Below, in pieces: positions 12,001 to 25,300 of a stretch of DNA of 64,000 nt. Numbering within the stretch: the stretch's first letter is position 1; every line of letters starts with the position of its first letter. The notes beneath the pieces were generated by a model. That model saw only the letters and a list, made by a program, of their open reading frames with translations. It had not been told where the DNA came from and did not search any database. The translations under genes and the position numbers were made by a program. This stretch comes from Tubiluchus corallicola (lineage: Eukaryota > Priapulida > Priapulimorpha > Priapulimorphida > Tubiluchidae), in contig JAQGDQ010000132.1 of NCBI GenBank assembly GCA_030141605.1, positions 186,001 through 250,000 of the forward strand, given 5' to 3'.

Positions 12001-13379
12001 AATAATCTAAGCTTGTTTTGCACTTTATTTTAACTGGTCAAGGGATATTCCTTCAACATACTGTGACCATTCATAGATCAACCCAATCTTTGGCAATGCA
12101 AAAATTTTGTCACAAAACTTGTACAACATTATTCACTTGAGATGTGCCACCTTCTGCAGTACATCTAACTGTATCGGAGAAATAGTACTTTTTTGTAAAA
12201 ATGCAATAATTAGGTCATATTGGTCTTTAGAATCTCCTTTGCGATCTTGAAAGTGTCACCTGTGCATGGAACTCATCCCTTCATTTCTTTCAAAAATACT
12301 GAATTACTGATATTTGATATAATTCTGATATTCCAGTCCGCTGACCTCTCCAAAGTTGACAAGCAGGCCAAAAATTAACAAAGTTAGAGAATTATTGAGA
12401 AACAAAGAAAAACTGCTTGAAAAGTTTTTATATTTGCCATAAAATTATAAAACAGTGATTAGAGACTAGTTAGACCAATGGACAGACTATACAGAGTCCT
12501 AAAAGCTGATTTTTTCTTGTAATAAGACTGTCTACTTTCTTTTGATTTAGATGAAAATTAGAGCTTAACACTGATTCGGTAAAATTGTACATCCCTTGAC
12601 TAAATTTTATCACTTCTGACTTTTACTGCTACTGTAATCAGCTGGGTTTTACAAATTGCGCCAAATACCAATTTACCAAAGTCATCATTTCTATTTTCTT
12701 CTCTAAAATGTTACAAATGAAAACGAAAATTTCAAAAAAGAAAAAGCAATAGCAGAAGTACAAAAATGCAAAAAGCAGATTGAATTCGACATTTTGCTCA
12801 CTTATCATAAAATGATTATATATGTAAATAGGCTTTGGTAAACATATTTCACCTCGAAAGTATCTATTATTACAAATGTTGTACAACCATAATTGTACAA
12901 CCAGTCAGAAAAATCAGAAAATAAACATGATTTAGCAAAAATAACTGACCTCTACTCAAATTATTTACCAAGCAATCGAACTGAATCATTTTAAATCACT
13001 TTCGACATCTAGTTAGTAATTAAAATACGCTGACACAGCAATGAAACTGTTCTGCTGCTAAAACATACTTTAATTTCAAAGACAACAATGTCACAAACAA
13101 TAACAAAAAACATCAGCACAACTATGTTTGTGAATGATGTCGCAGCTAAGTCATACATAAACAGTAACAGCTTAGCTTCCAGTCACCAGTGGGAAGCCAG
13201 AAAACAAACTGTACAACTTATCTTCTGATCTAGTCTTCAATATATAAACATATATAAATGTTGTCCTCAACATATTCTGTAACAAGGAGATCATATTCCA
13301 TTTAGAATGGAGGTATGATCTAGTATTTTCCACGTCAATCATCATAAATTTTTGTACAACAACAAAAAAATGAACAGTG
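9032..13379. other. Gene-free region between convergent COLGALT and GIT
   Basis: AT-rich DNA without a supported ORF. It must contain the 3'-UTRs of both flanking genes. The scattered short ORFs (for example 12638-12886 on minus) are low-complexity and show no family resemblance. Confidence 0.6.
9067..9072 (+). terminator. Candidate polyadenylation signal for COLGALT
   Basis: AATAAA lies 36 bases after the COLGALT stop codon and is followed by a T-rich stretch. Further AATAAA copies lie downstream (for example near 10055), so the 3'-UTR could be longer. Confidence 0.4.
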
Positions 13380-16300
13380 TCACTGAAACAGTGTGACCAA
13401 AATTTTTGCTGATTTCGCTATATCGTAGGCACATTGTATCACAAGTTGCGTTAATGCCTGACAGTCAACGTTCACATCTGTGTCGCCATCTACAGGTTGG
13501 ACTTTGCGACACTCCGTGTGCAAACGCTGAGCACTTCGCTTCAATTGAGCTAATGCCAATTTCACATTTTCTTGTTCTAAATTCTGAAAGAGAAGACAAG
13601 CAGCTGATAAGTTGGTTAATTACATGCACACAGTAATCAAAAAACATGAGCTTAATGATGCGTACTATCAAAAGAGTGCAAAACAAAAACAGAAACTCCA
13701 AAACCATTAGACAACAACTTTAAAATTAACTGATTTGTAATACAATCATTATTTAAGTACAGACAGTTCAGCACAGAAAAGCAAGGAAAGGATAATAAAC
13801 AGCAAATAGTAAATATCACTAAAAGCACAGTGTTAAAATACGAAGTGCTCCGTTAATAATCTGATTTTTTAATCTGCTGCACAGAAGACATTACCTATAA
13901 GCGTTAGCAAATAATCTGCAATAAAACATGTACAAATCTCTTTTTCAAAACTTGCAGAAAAAACTCTTTCTGGAATAACGAATAACTACATCAACAAAGA
14001 ACTGAGCTTCCAACAAACGCTCTGAAGAATTACTTATTTTAATTTCGTCATGCTTTACAATGCACACAGGAAAGCAGTGAAAAGCAGAGTATACTCGATG
14101 AAACGTTTGTGATGTGACCGTAGCCTTATTCAGTATCAAGGATATCCTTCAAAGATGAACTACTGAACCGGTAGCCAAATTTGGATTTATAGCAAGTCTT
14201 ATTGGAAGTGTAAACTGAAGATTGAAAGATAGCCTGCCGTTTCCCTGTCATGCCAACTTTTTGTGTTTGGACTTGTAACAATTTTCACTCCACAAAATTT
14301 CTGTAGATTTTTATAATTTATTTTGTGCACTAAAGCCTTTTGTGAAAGCACATAATCGCTCATAATTATCTATTCATATGTAAGCAAGAAATTCATAACA
14401 TTTCGTGAAGCTTTTATAAATTTTGTTGCACGTTGCAAAATCGAGGTTGTACACCCTGTACTGTGCTCTATATCATGCACAATCCAGGTCAGGTCAGCCT
14501 TGGAAAGCATAAATATAATTATAAAAATTTAATTACATTTCAAAATCTTCTGAAAATGTGACAATTAATTTAATATTTTCTGATACATTACCACTTTCCA
14601 GTTAAAAATAAATAGATACTACTACTTTAAATCACAGCTTGAAACCATTAGATGATACAATCTTGCATCAACTTCATCATAATCGTGCATCCAGCACAAC
14701 AGATGTACATCCTCTCTGTACAAGATAAACAGCCAAGGTTTTATGCATAATACCGCCTAGACTGCGTTTCGAGCCCACTTGCATGAAGCGCGGGAATCCC
14801 ACCACTCGATGTTCAAGAAAAATCGAAACAAACTTATGTCTCACATGTTTATTAAGCATAGACAATTGTTTCGACTACAACAGTCATAGTCAACAGTGAC
14901 TGTAACAGTTGAAACGATTCTCTACACTCAGTAAGCATGCTGATTCCCAGAGGCTGGCTTTCTCATGAATAAACTGATGCCTCCGTTCACATTACTGAAC
15001 ACATTATTGTACTTGGCACAGATTAAATCCCAGTAGTTACTGAAATCCATTTTCTGTATTTGAGACTATATATTTAAATCATAGTTACCTTGGGAAATAC
15101 GACAGTCATGTTTGCCACTGCTTGAAGTATCTTTTCTGAGCAAGGCACAAAGCTGGAACAACAAAAACAAAAAAAGCCTTTTTCAGCAATTTATATATAC
15201 TGAATACAATAATATTCAGCAAAGTGAACAGTTAACATTTTCAAAACCAAACCAAAACGCATCTAAAGTTTACAACAGAATAACAAAGAATCATTGTTAG
15301 CAGCTTTTTCGATACAAACATGATGTTCACTTCAACTACTTTTGTTCAAGCAAATTGGTTCACACTACCTTAACGGATTGAAACATGTAAAAAGGACAGG
15401 ACCATCTAGTTTTTTTAATACATTATATTACTTATTTATGCACAAAAGTACTATAAGAAAAAGTAAGGAACTACACAAAAAACACAAAAAGCATATGAAT
15501 AATATTAGGCTTTTACTAGCATGCCAGGGCCAGCAGCAGGGAACTTAATCCCCAAATAGCAAGCTACCTGCTGGCCCATGCTAGTGAAGTGAACTGGAAA
15601 ATCAGTGATCACAAATGAACGTTAAAACAAAATAAAATGTACAAAAGCAGATAGAAAACACAAAAAAAATCATATAAAACACACTTGAAAATAAACTGAT
15701 TAAGAAAAGTAGAAAGTAAGAACACCATTGAGTCAAACCATTGTGCAAAAACAAAAATCGTTAAAATAATAACTAATTGCCATACTAGCACCTAAGTAAA
15801 CATATATTCGTTACTCATATACAACTTTGCACTAACTCAGACAGCATTTCTGCTTGCCAGTCACTTACTTTGCCGTTTTCTCTTCCTGTGCAAACATCAG
15901 AAGCTCTTGTATTTTCTTCGTGATGCCTTCTGTTTTTCTCACCACCACTTCTGGTGTTGGAAGCCGAGTTGCTTCAGGAACCTGCTCCAAAAGCGTTACG
16001 TTGCTCGCTCTTCCGCCATGTAGCCGACTAAAACATAGAGAACACTTAAAAAGCTGCAACAATACAGTAGCCATAATGCCAACAAATTTGCATCACTTAA
16101 TTAAATTAGGCAGTCTTTTGATCATTATATGGTTGCTGAATAAAAGGTCTAATTGATATTATAAACCAATGAGGAGGAGGCACCAAATACATCCACAATT
16201 CACAGAAATCTTTTCACTTCTGCAAGACACTGATAACTTATTTACCTAGGGATTATTTCATAAAATTTGATGGTTTGATAAACTGCAACAGAGAAACAAA

Positions 16301-19300
16301 AAATGAATTGCGTTAAAAAAGCAATTCCATCTGTCCTACTCTCTGTCGCTACCTCCTATGCTGGATCATTCCTCAAATCTAGAGTTATATTTGCTCTAAA
16401 GTCATATACTATAGATATACTACAGTCATATACGAAGACCCCTCTCGGCCTTTTTGTCATTTTAAGAGCTTTATCTACACTCAGCATACTAGATTTTAGA
16501 ACATAGAAAAATGTAAAATCTGAATAGTTTAATATTTACATTTCAGCACCAGGGCTGCGCTGACGAGAGCGTTCCTGTTCCTCAGCCTTACCACTAATTT
16601 CCTGGAAAATTAGTAGTAATATTATTAGTAGGAATATTATTCACTTTCATTTATGGAACAGAAACAACAAGTATTGTTTTGGCCAAAATGCAGGCAAGAA
16701 AATATAATCTCTTATTTTACAAAGTAACAAATCATTTGAATTAACTGTATTAATTCATTAACAGAATTATACTAGTCTATTACTATATTAGAATGCATTA
16801 ATGTATTAAAGAAGAAAATTCTATTAACACGAAACTATAAGTATTTCACAGTTTTAAATTAAATTTTTAACACGTTTTTACTACCACACATTATCAGATT
16901 AATATGTGAACTGTATGCTATTAGATTGCTGACCTCAGGTGCTACCTGTACGGCATTTACTAACTAACAAAAAATGAAAAGATTGCCAGACTAAGCCATT
17001 AGCTAAGAAAGCTTTACACCTAGAGGCAGCAAATGGTGCTATAAAAATTTTGTCATAACAAGTCACCCATCCAAACATTCACTAAAAGCAATACTGCAAC
17101 CTAACTTTGAAAACTTATTAAGTAACTGAACTAAGTAAAGTAATGATTTATTTTTCTCCTTAACAGGCTTACAAAGGTGAAAATATTATATTACAGACAT
17201 AAAGAGGTGGAGTGGCAAATTGACCAACTGAATCTCGAGAATGAATGTTTAACGTCACTTGCCAGTCGCAGGACCGGCTCTAGGTAGTTTGACGTCCTAG
17301 GCACAAGCATTTTAGTGTCCTCTCCTCAACGGTCAATCCCTTCAACACGGTTCCCACCACACCCGCAAAATTAAATTTTTCTTGTATAATATTGTAATTA
17401 AGTACAATGGTACCTGTATGTTAGGCTTATATATGTATTATAGTCAACAGAGTGTCTAATTAATAATGTAGTTGTACTAATTAAGTGCAGTTTGTTACTT
17501 ATGCTTTTGTTGCTTGAAATTGAAATTGAATTTATGACTCCATTTTTTTTGTTGCACATGCGTGGATTTTCGGGAGATGCTCAATGTCCGGCAGTTTTTT
17601 CACATTTTTCACATATTCCATCCTAAAGACTTCGATTCTTGCAGGTTTGCCAGCATTAATTAGATAAATGATATTGTAACAAACTTTTTTATTAACAGAA
17701 GGATCATTACTGTAAGCACTTGCATAGCTTTGTATAGCTCTGCTGCTCTATGCATGCAATAGAAATTGCAGGTATAAGCAGCGCACTGTGTCACAGTAGT
17801 GTGTGAGTGAACTGACATAATCTTAGGAAAACCAGATAAAGCAAAAGTAGAAAACGTTTTTCTGCAATAAAACACTTTCTACCATCGATGAAACAATGAA
17901 AATAGCACAAGTAGTTTGTTTCATTTTATTAGAGTATTGCACACTTAAGCACATAATAACAGACCTACACTATGAATTATTATTACTTATGCTAAACTTA
18001 AAAATTAAAAAATCACTCCAGAATTTGGCACCTTAGGCAACTTTCTAGTGGTACAGCCGGCCCTGGACAGTCCTTAGGAAAACAATATTTCATTCTACCA
18101 AATGCCTTAACAACAGTCAAAATAACAAAGACTGCTTTTTGGCTTTTTTCAGTAGCGATTACTGACAATTTTAAATATAAAAAGATTAATAATTATTGTT
18201 TACTTTTAATAAGATATCTCACTCATCAATAATAACACAACTTAATAGTCTAAATACCAAAGAAACATGCACCACGCCGAGGTAAAGCAATGAAGTTATT
18301 TAACACAGTCACCAATATAAGCAAAATCAACTGGGAAACCCTTACACATATTCTTCGCTTATTTGTCATGCATAAAAAATTCTTAATCAATCATCGCAAT
18401 TAAGCAAACTGCAGCAGGAAGATAACACAAGGGATAGTGCACAGGGGCATAGCCAGGCTAAAGTTAGGAGCAGCAAGAACATAAAAAAGGCACTGTGACA
18501 GATACCAAACAATTTTTAACGCATTGATTTTACATTTTGTGTTTAGAATCAACACACAAGAAAGATACAGTTTTATAAGAAGTACGTAATTGTTATTTTG
18601 TATTTAAAATTAAAACAAAATCAAAAGTTTTACAGTAAGCTCATAAATCTCAAAACATATTAAAAATTTGTGTGTTACTTAATCATTTTAATTTCAAACA
18701 TAAAATGAAAACAAACTGAAGCATTGTGAAAAATGTATCGTGAAGCAATTATAATTGTTGAAATTGTAAAATTAAAAAATTGTTGAGAAGGTCCCAATTT
18801 TGAAAAATGTGTTCGGGGGAGCGGGTGCTCCCTTTACTCCCCTGTTAGCTAAGCCACTAATATGCACAGGGCAGACAATGCCATATCAGTATCAAACGGA
18901 CGTGGCAGTCCACTAATACCAACCCTGCATGCTAACAAAAAAAACCACACTTACGTAAACTGGAAGAGAAAACACGGATTCCATTTTTATCCAACCAGGT
19001 GGAGCCACCTTGCACAAAGAGCAAAAAGATCTAATCTCACCAAGCACACGTTACAAATGTGGATAAAAACTACATGATATAAGGGTCGGCACCATGAAAT
19101 GGCAACACTTTTTGAAGTACTTTTTTACTGTCAAAAGTAAATGAATTTTCCACTATTTGCCAAAGCTGTTTTTATACTAACAAATGTATTAGGCGAATTC
19201 TCTCTAAATAAAAGAGAACAACAACCAAGCTAACCAGGAACTTCAAAAATAATGCTATAATAACAACAAAAACAAAAAAGAATCAAGCCAAGCATTCACG

Positions 19301-22300
19301 TAAAACTTTCTGCACTTAATGCACAATCGTTTACATATTACATATTAAATATTTAAATAACATAACACTCTCTACAAAGCAGCAATTTGTCACAGTATTT
19401 CTGCAAAAATTTTTAGGTTTTTTTTGTAATAATCTACGTCTATAAATTCACATAATGCATCAGTCATGTCACTTCCGAATGAAGCTAGCTTTCTAGATTT
19501 TCTAAACAGATCATCAAGCAAGCTTTGCTAAACTAGGCATACTAGAAGCTGCACTGCACATCTTTCACAGCAACAACATCACACAAAAGCTCAAACACAG
19601 TAATGACTTTAGCACAGCAACAGAAGTACCTACCGTATCACCGGTCTGTTTCCATTTTCTCTGATCACGGGGCTCAAACATGGACACTGGCCGAGCTGTA
19701 GACCGTGACGTCCGGCTAGTGTCTGGCAAAGAACCGGTACATTTCTCTTCTTCCTCTTCTGCTTCACGTGGCGAAACAGGTCCATTTGTTATCAGCATTT
19801 GCAAATGTTGCTGTTGTGACCGTAGTTTTGAATTTTCCTGTATTAATCGCTCAACCTGAATTACAAAAAACATTACATAAAAGTATAATGATACTGAAGA
19901 CGATAATTTATTTGTAAAGTACATAAATCAACAATTATTGTCATCAATAAGCTAACTCCTAAGCCAAACAACTTACCATATTTTGCAATATACTAATTTC
20001 CTTTCTCATATCCTTGTTTGCTTCAACTAGTTGCATAACTTGAGTTTCTGATGAGGCTAAAGATCGTTTCACATCTAAGAAATCTTCTTGACTTATATGA
20101 TGAGCATGTTGTGATGGAGAAAGATTCTGTAAAAAACAAAGCTGTTTTAAAACAATAACAAAGCTAATATTGGGAAAATGAGGACAGAGCTTACTGTACA
20201 CATATCACAAAGATTTAAGACATTTTTAAGCTTGTCGAATTACACAGTTTGTCTAGATTTATTGTTTAGTTGTTTACTATGGCAAAAAATGAATAAGCAA
20301 AATAATTACAAACAAACACATAAAACGTTGATTAATTTTACAACTGTAAAATATAAAAAAATGCAAAAACTAGCTCTATATTCTTTTGCTAGCATATCGA
20401 ATTCAGACATTTGGTTGTCTAATACTGAATTTTACTATGCAAATTGTTATGAATGGAAAGGGAGCATCTACATAGGGAGCTTCCCCTTCCCCCATAACTT
20501 TCATTGCTTTTTGAATGTTAATGACTTCATGTGATTGTTATGTTCTGAAAACAAGTGATATGTTGTGAAAATAAATTTCTAAATCTAAAATCTACATGCT
20601 CCACTTAGAGGAAAATGCATACATTATAGCCTGAAAGGCAATAGGCATGTATAATAAACCAAGATGTAACAACAGAACAAACTAGGTTGAATGCGCGATG
20701 AGTGTTTACCTGCGTGACGGGAAGCAAAGGTGAGGAAGCTGGTCGCTGAGCTACTGTAGAATGATCCTGCAATAATAACAAAAGCGTACTGTAGTAGTAA
20801 CAATATGCAAAGAAACTTACGTTGTTATGCAATAAATTTATCATAGGAAAAATAAATTGTCTAGGTAAGGTGAAAAGTCACATGGAAACATAAACAAAAA
20901 CACATGACAGTAGAGAAATTAAGAATTTTCTTAAAATTTAAAGTTTATTGTAAGTTGAACAAACATATACAATGAAGATACAGCTTGTTGTCATGTGAGC
21001 TAAGTAACAATTTAAGTTTGCATATTTTGTTGCCAAAAACTATTAAAGTAAATTATTCTAGAAACAAGGTGCAGTGGTGACAATCACAAAAGAATGTGAC
21101 ATGGTTTCTCACATTAATAAAAAATATAAATTATTATGAAGCCAACTTCCATTAAAATGCTAACAAAAGTTAATGTAAACATCCCAAAACACTTCACGAG
21201 TTAGAATATTTCAGAAAAGGCTAGCATTCTTTTGTCTTGGAAAGTTTTTTTGCTTTAAACGGACTCTTATACTGATCAGATTTGTTTCCGAGTAACTTAC
21301 TTGAATATAATCAATTTCGTTTATTATTAGTTTATTAGTTTCTTAAGACTAATTTCGAACAAAAGACATGCATAGAAGTTTTCTTTTGCACCTTCTCAAA
21401 TCATAAGAAACTTTCTCTTTTTAAAATACCAAATTTTCAAGAGAAGGGACGATGTAGTATTACAATTGCCTACGATTCCTTTACTACATTGTGAACACAA
21501 GCACTTATAAGTTTATTAGCAGCTCAAAAAAGTTTAGATTTGAACCCATTAATCTGAAAATAATAATGAGTTGATTTAATGTTTATATCTGTTGTGTAAT
21601 AACTGAAGATTGATAATATTTTATTTCTGGTAAACAGTTTAACATTTTGGCACAAAAAGCCACCAGGAAAGAATAATTTTCAAGGGAGTTTTCCGTAAAA
21701 TCAGAAAAGAATAATTTTCCAGAGAGTTTTCTGAAAAAGTAACACATAAGAAAACTTACATTGCATCCTCTCTGCTGTTCTCTCAGCTGTGCTTGATGAT
21801 CTAAAAGAGAATCGTCATCGCTGGCCACACTATCATACAATGGCTCATCATCGCTGATTTGACTGCTTTCTCTTGTATCATTTCTTACCTGCAGTGGAGT
21901 CTTCTGAGGTGTTGATTGAGATTTTGGCTTCAACAGGTTGTCCGGAGCCGAACTTACTATGTTCAAAAATAACCGAAAATGAATGCCAAGTTCTTTTCTA
22001 ACACTACTCTAACATAAGAGCTGTATCAGAATTTTTCCGACTAACACCCCCCCCCCCCCAATATAGGCTCTCAGTACAGAGACTACACTCTAAATAATTT
22101 TCTGGGCAAAACTAAATACTACAGAACACAATAAAAACTGCTAAATTAATGTACAGGACAAAAACTAGTGTATCAGTCTTTCAGATATTTAGAAATAATG
22201 GTGTAGCATGTCACACTTGCAGCAACAGTCAACATTCTGACAAAAACTAGAACTGATCTTGTATAGTTGATCCAAATCTGTTCCTAAAGTTTGATTGTAT

Positions 22301-25300
22301 TTTTTTATTATTTTTTTTATTTTATTACAACAATATGTACATTTTCAGCAAAGTACAAGATTTTTCAGATTATCATTACTTTTCGTGCATTGTTTCCCCC
22401 ACAAGCAGTCAAAAATTAATCACCATGCTTTAACACTAATTATAAATTCAAATTCCTAACAGCAGCATTTCAAATTCAAACATGACTGTGGCCTAACAGT
22501 GAAAGAGTGAACCATTCTGCCATTAATATTGATTTTGCTATTAAAAGTGTAAATAATTAATTGACTGTAATAGTTGCGAACAATGCAATATAACTTCTCA
22601 TTTTTGGTTGGAAAAGCCACAATTGCTTGCATTCCATTGAGATTCCCTTGAAGCTGCCATGTCCGCAGTTTAACTGTTGTCTAATTGGTTTCATTATAGT
22701 GCACAGCTTCATTTCAAAATTTTAGTGATGCGGTGCTAGCCCACGCAAAGCATGGTACAGACAATTAGATAATTTTAAAAATAAGGAATTAGTAAGCTGC
22801 AATTAAAGAAGTGAGAATAATGGAAAAATAAACACTGGCGCAGTGTACGAACCTTTTTCTCTAGGTGGAGATGTCAGCCCTAAAGCGCTCTGTTGCCGAC
22901 GTTTCGCATCACCTAAAATATCGATTATCAATGTAGCAAACTCCCGTGCATTAAACCGAGCCAGCTTCTGGCGACCTTGATTTCTCGTTGAGGAATACTC
23001 CGGATTCACTGGTAGAAAAGGCACCGATTGACGATCACTAACAACTGAACTGCAAAAAAAATTTGAACGGCATTCCCAAAAATGTTAGCAATTTCGTTAA
23101 ATTTTGATGAAATCCTAACAGCATTAAGCACCAGAATTTTAATGTTCGTCAATTCTTTTATCTTGCAACAAAATGAATATGGAATTCAGCGTTCTTCTAA
23201 ATTAAATCTCAGTGGTTTTCCAAATTACAGAATAGCAAGCTAAAAGTGATGCTGATACCTAAGAGGCACAGAATATGAAATTAGCGTAAACTTTATGGTA
23301 TTGCAATTACGGAAAAACAGTTCATAGCAAATAGACATGACAATGCAATCGGCAAACAACTATAAAAATAGCAGGAAGACTTCAGTCAGCTTGGGTATTT
23401 GAAAAAGAACTATCGCTTATTCTTACTAAACTTCAGGAAGCAGAACAACAAACAAAGAACTGATATACGATCAATGGTAGTTGCATTACCAGAAAAACAA
23501 ATACTATTTAATCACTATAAAAAGATGAACCAATAAAAATGCATAAGCTATAACAGAAGAGATAATCTTGCTATGTGCATACTAGTTAACTTTTGTTAAC
23601 TAAATTCATACTAACAAATCCCCTGCTTCAAAATTCAACTTTATAGTGGCAAGTATATTTTAATGAACCACTAATGCTTTTCTCTGAATTAGTTAACAAA
23701 TTTTCAAAGTTTTTACACAATAGCACAAATGAGTTTGTGTACTACTGAATCAAGTTACCGCTTTATTAAAAACAAAACAAGGCATTTATATGTACTTAGT
23801 TACCCGTGATTTTGTAATGATAACCAAACATTGTCAGTTTCCCGTCGCTCAACCTCATCATAAACATCCATTGCCAATGCTTCAAATAATTCATTTGGCA
23901 GCTGCAAAAAATGAGTAAATACTCGCAATGCAAGATACAGGCAGCAAGTACTAAACGAAAAGCTTTAAAGGAAACCTGGACGATTGTGTAAGCAACAGTT
24001 CAGAATAAAGAATGCTCTAAAATATTGAAAACTACGATAGCTTTTTTTAAATCAAAGCTTAGATTAAATAATAATTATCTCGGATACTCAAATTTTGTTA
24101 AACTTTCAAAGCTAAGCGTTGCTCAGTGAATCTACTAAGATTGGCAATGGCGCCCTTTTGTCACATGCGCGTGGCCGACAAATAGAAGGCGGTACTGTGA
24201 TAACCAAGATCATGAACTGCAGTGTTAGTTTCTGACGTCATATGACTTAGATTCCAATTTTGTGACATCACACATTTAAGCAGTAACACTCACGCAACCA
24301 TGCTTGACGCACAAGAGAAGATGCCCACCGTTGCACAAACTATGATTAGTTTTTGACATAAGCAATAGCTGTGTACGGTTGCCGTTAATTAACTTTCTAA
24401 GCTAATTACTCAACTATAACAAACAATTGCTAACTTTTATAGGCAAGAAAATGCTTTGGAGTTTGGGCAGTAAATTAAAATGAGATTGAGTCTAAACAAT
24501 TGTCCGGTTTCCCTTTAAAGATACAATACTAAATTTTGATGCTACCTCACTAAATGCGTAAAGTAAACGTAAGTTTGACTTAATGACCAAGTACAAAATT
24601 GTTGTCATACAACACATAAATGAGTTTGCACCTAAATGAGGTTGCCATTAATTAACTTTCTAAGCTAATTACTCAAGTATAAGAAACAATTGCTAACTTT
24701 TTTAGGCAAGAAAATGCTTTGGAATTTGGGCAGTAAATTAAAATGAGATTGAGTCTAAACAATTGTCCGGTTTCCCTTTAAAGATACAATACTAAATTTT
24801 GATGCTACCTCACTAAATGCGTAAAGTAAACGTAAGTTTGACTTAAAGACCAAGTACAAAATTGTTGTCACACAACACATAAATGAGTTTGCACCCAAAT
24901 TAAGCATGTACGACTCGCTGAAGAATTGTTTACTTAACCTCTAGACAGTTACAGCCCATGTTTCAATCATTTTCATTACAGCACAGTGGTATTTTATTTG
25001 GAACAAATTTTAGGAAAAAATTTCTCACACAGACTAAGTCAGGGAACGGACAATAATTCTCATCTAAGAGTTTCTACAGATGAGCACATCTAAACTGCTA
25101 CATACATTTTGCATTACTCTGTACATTAGATTAATAACTAAATTAAAATGCTACAAAAATGGCACATTAATTTTTGACAAAAGCTTTTGGGGTTTACAGA
25201 AACAACAGACGATTACCTCCAGCCAAGCTTGCACAAAATTAAAAAACTATTATAAACTTACAGACTGCAGTTTCTTCTTTGCCGCTTTGGCTAGTTCTGA

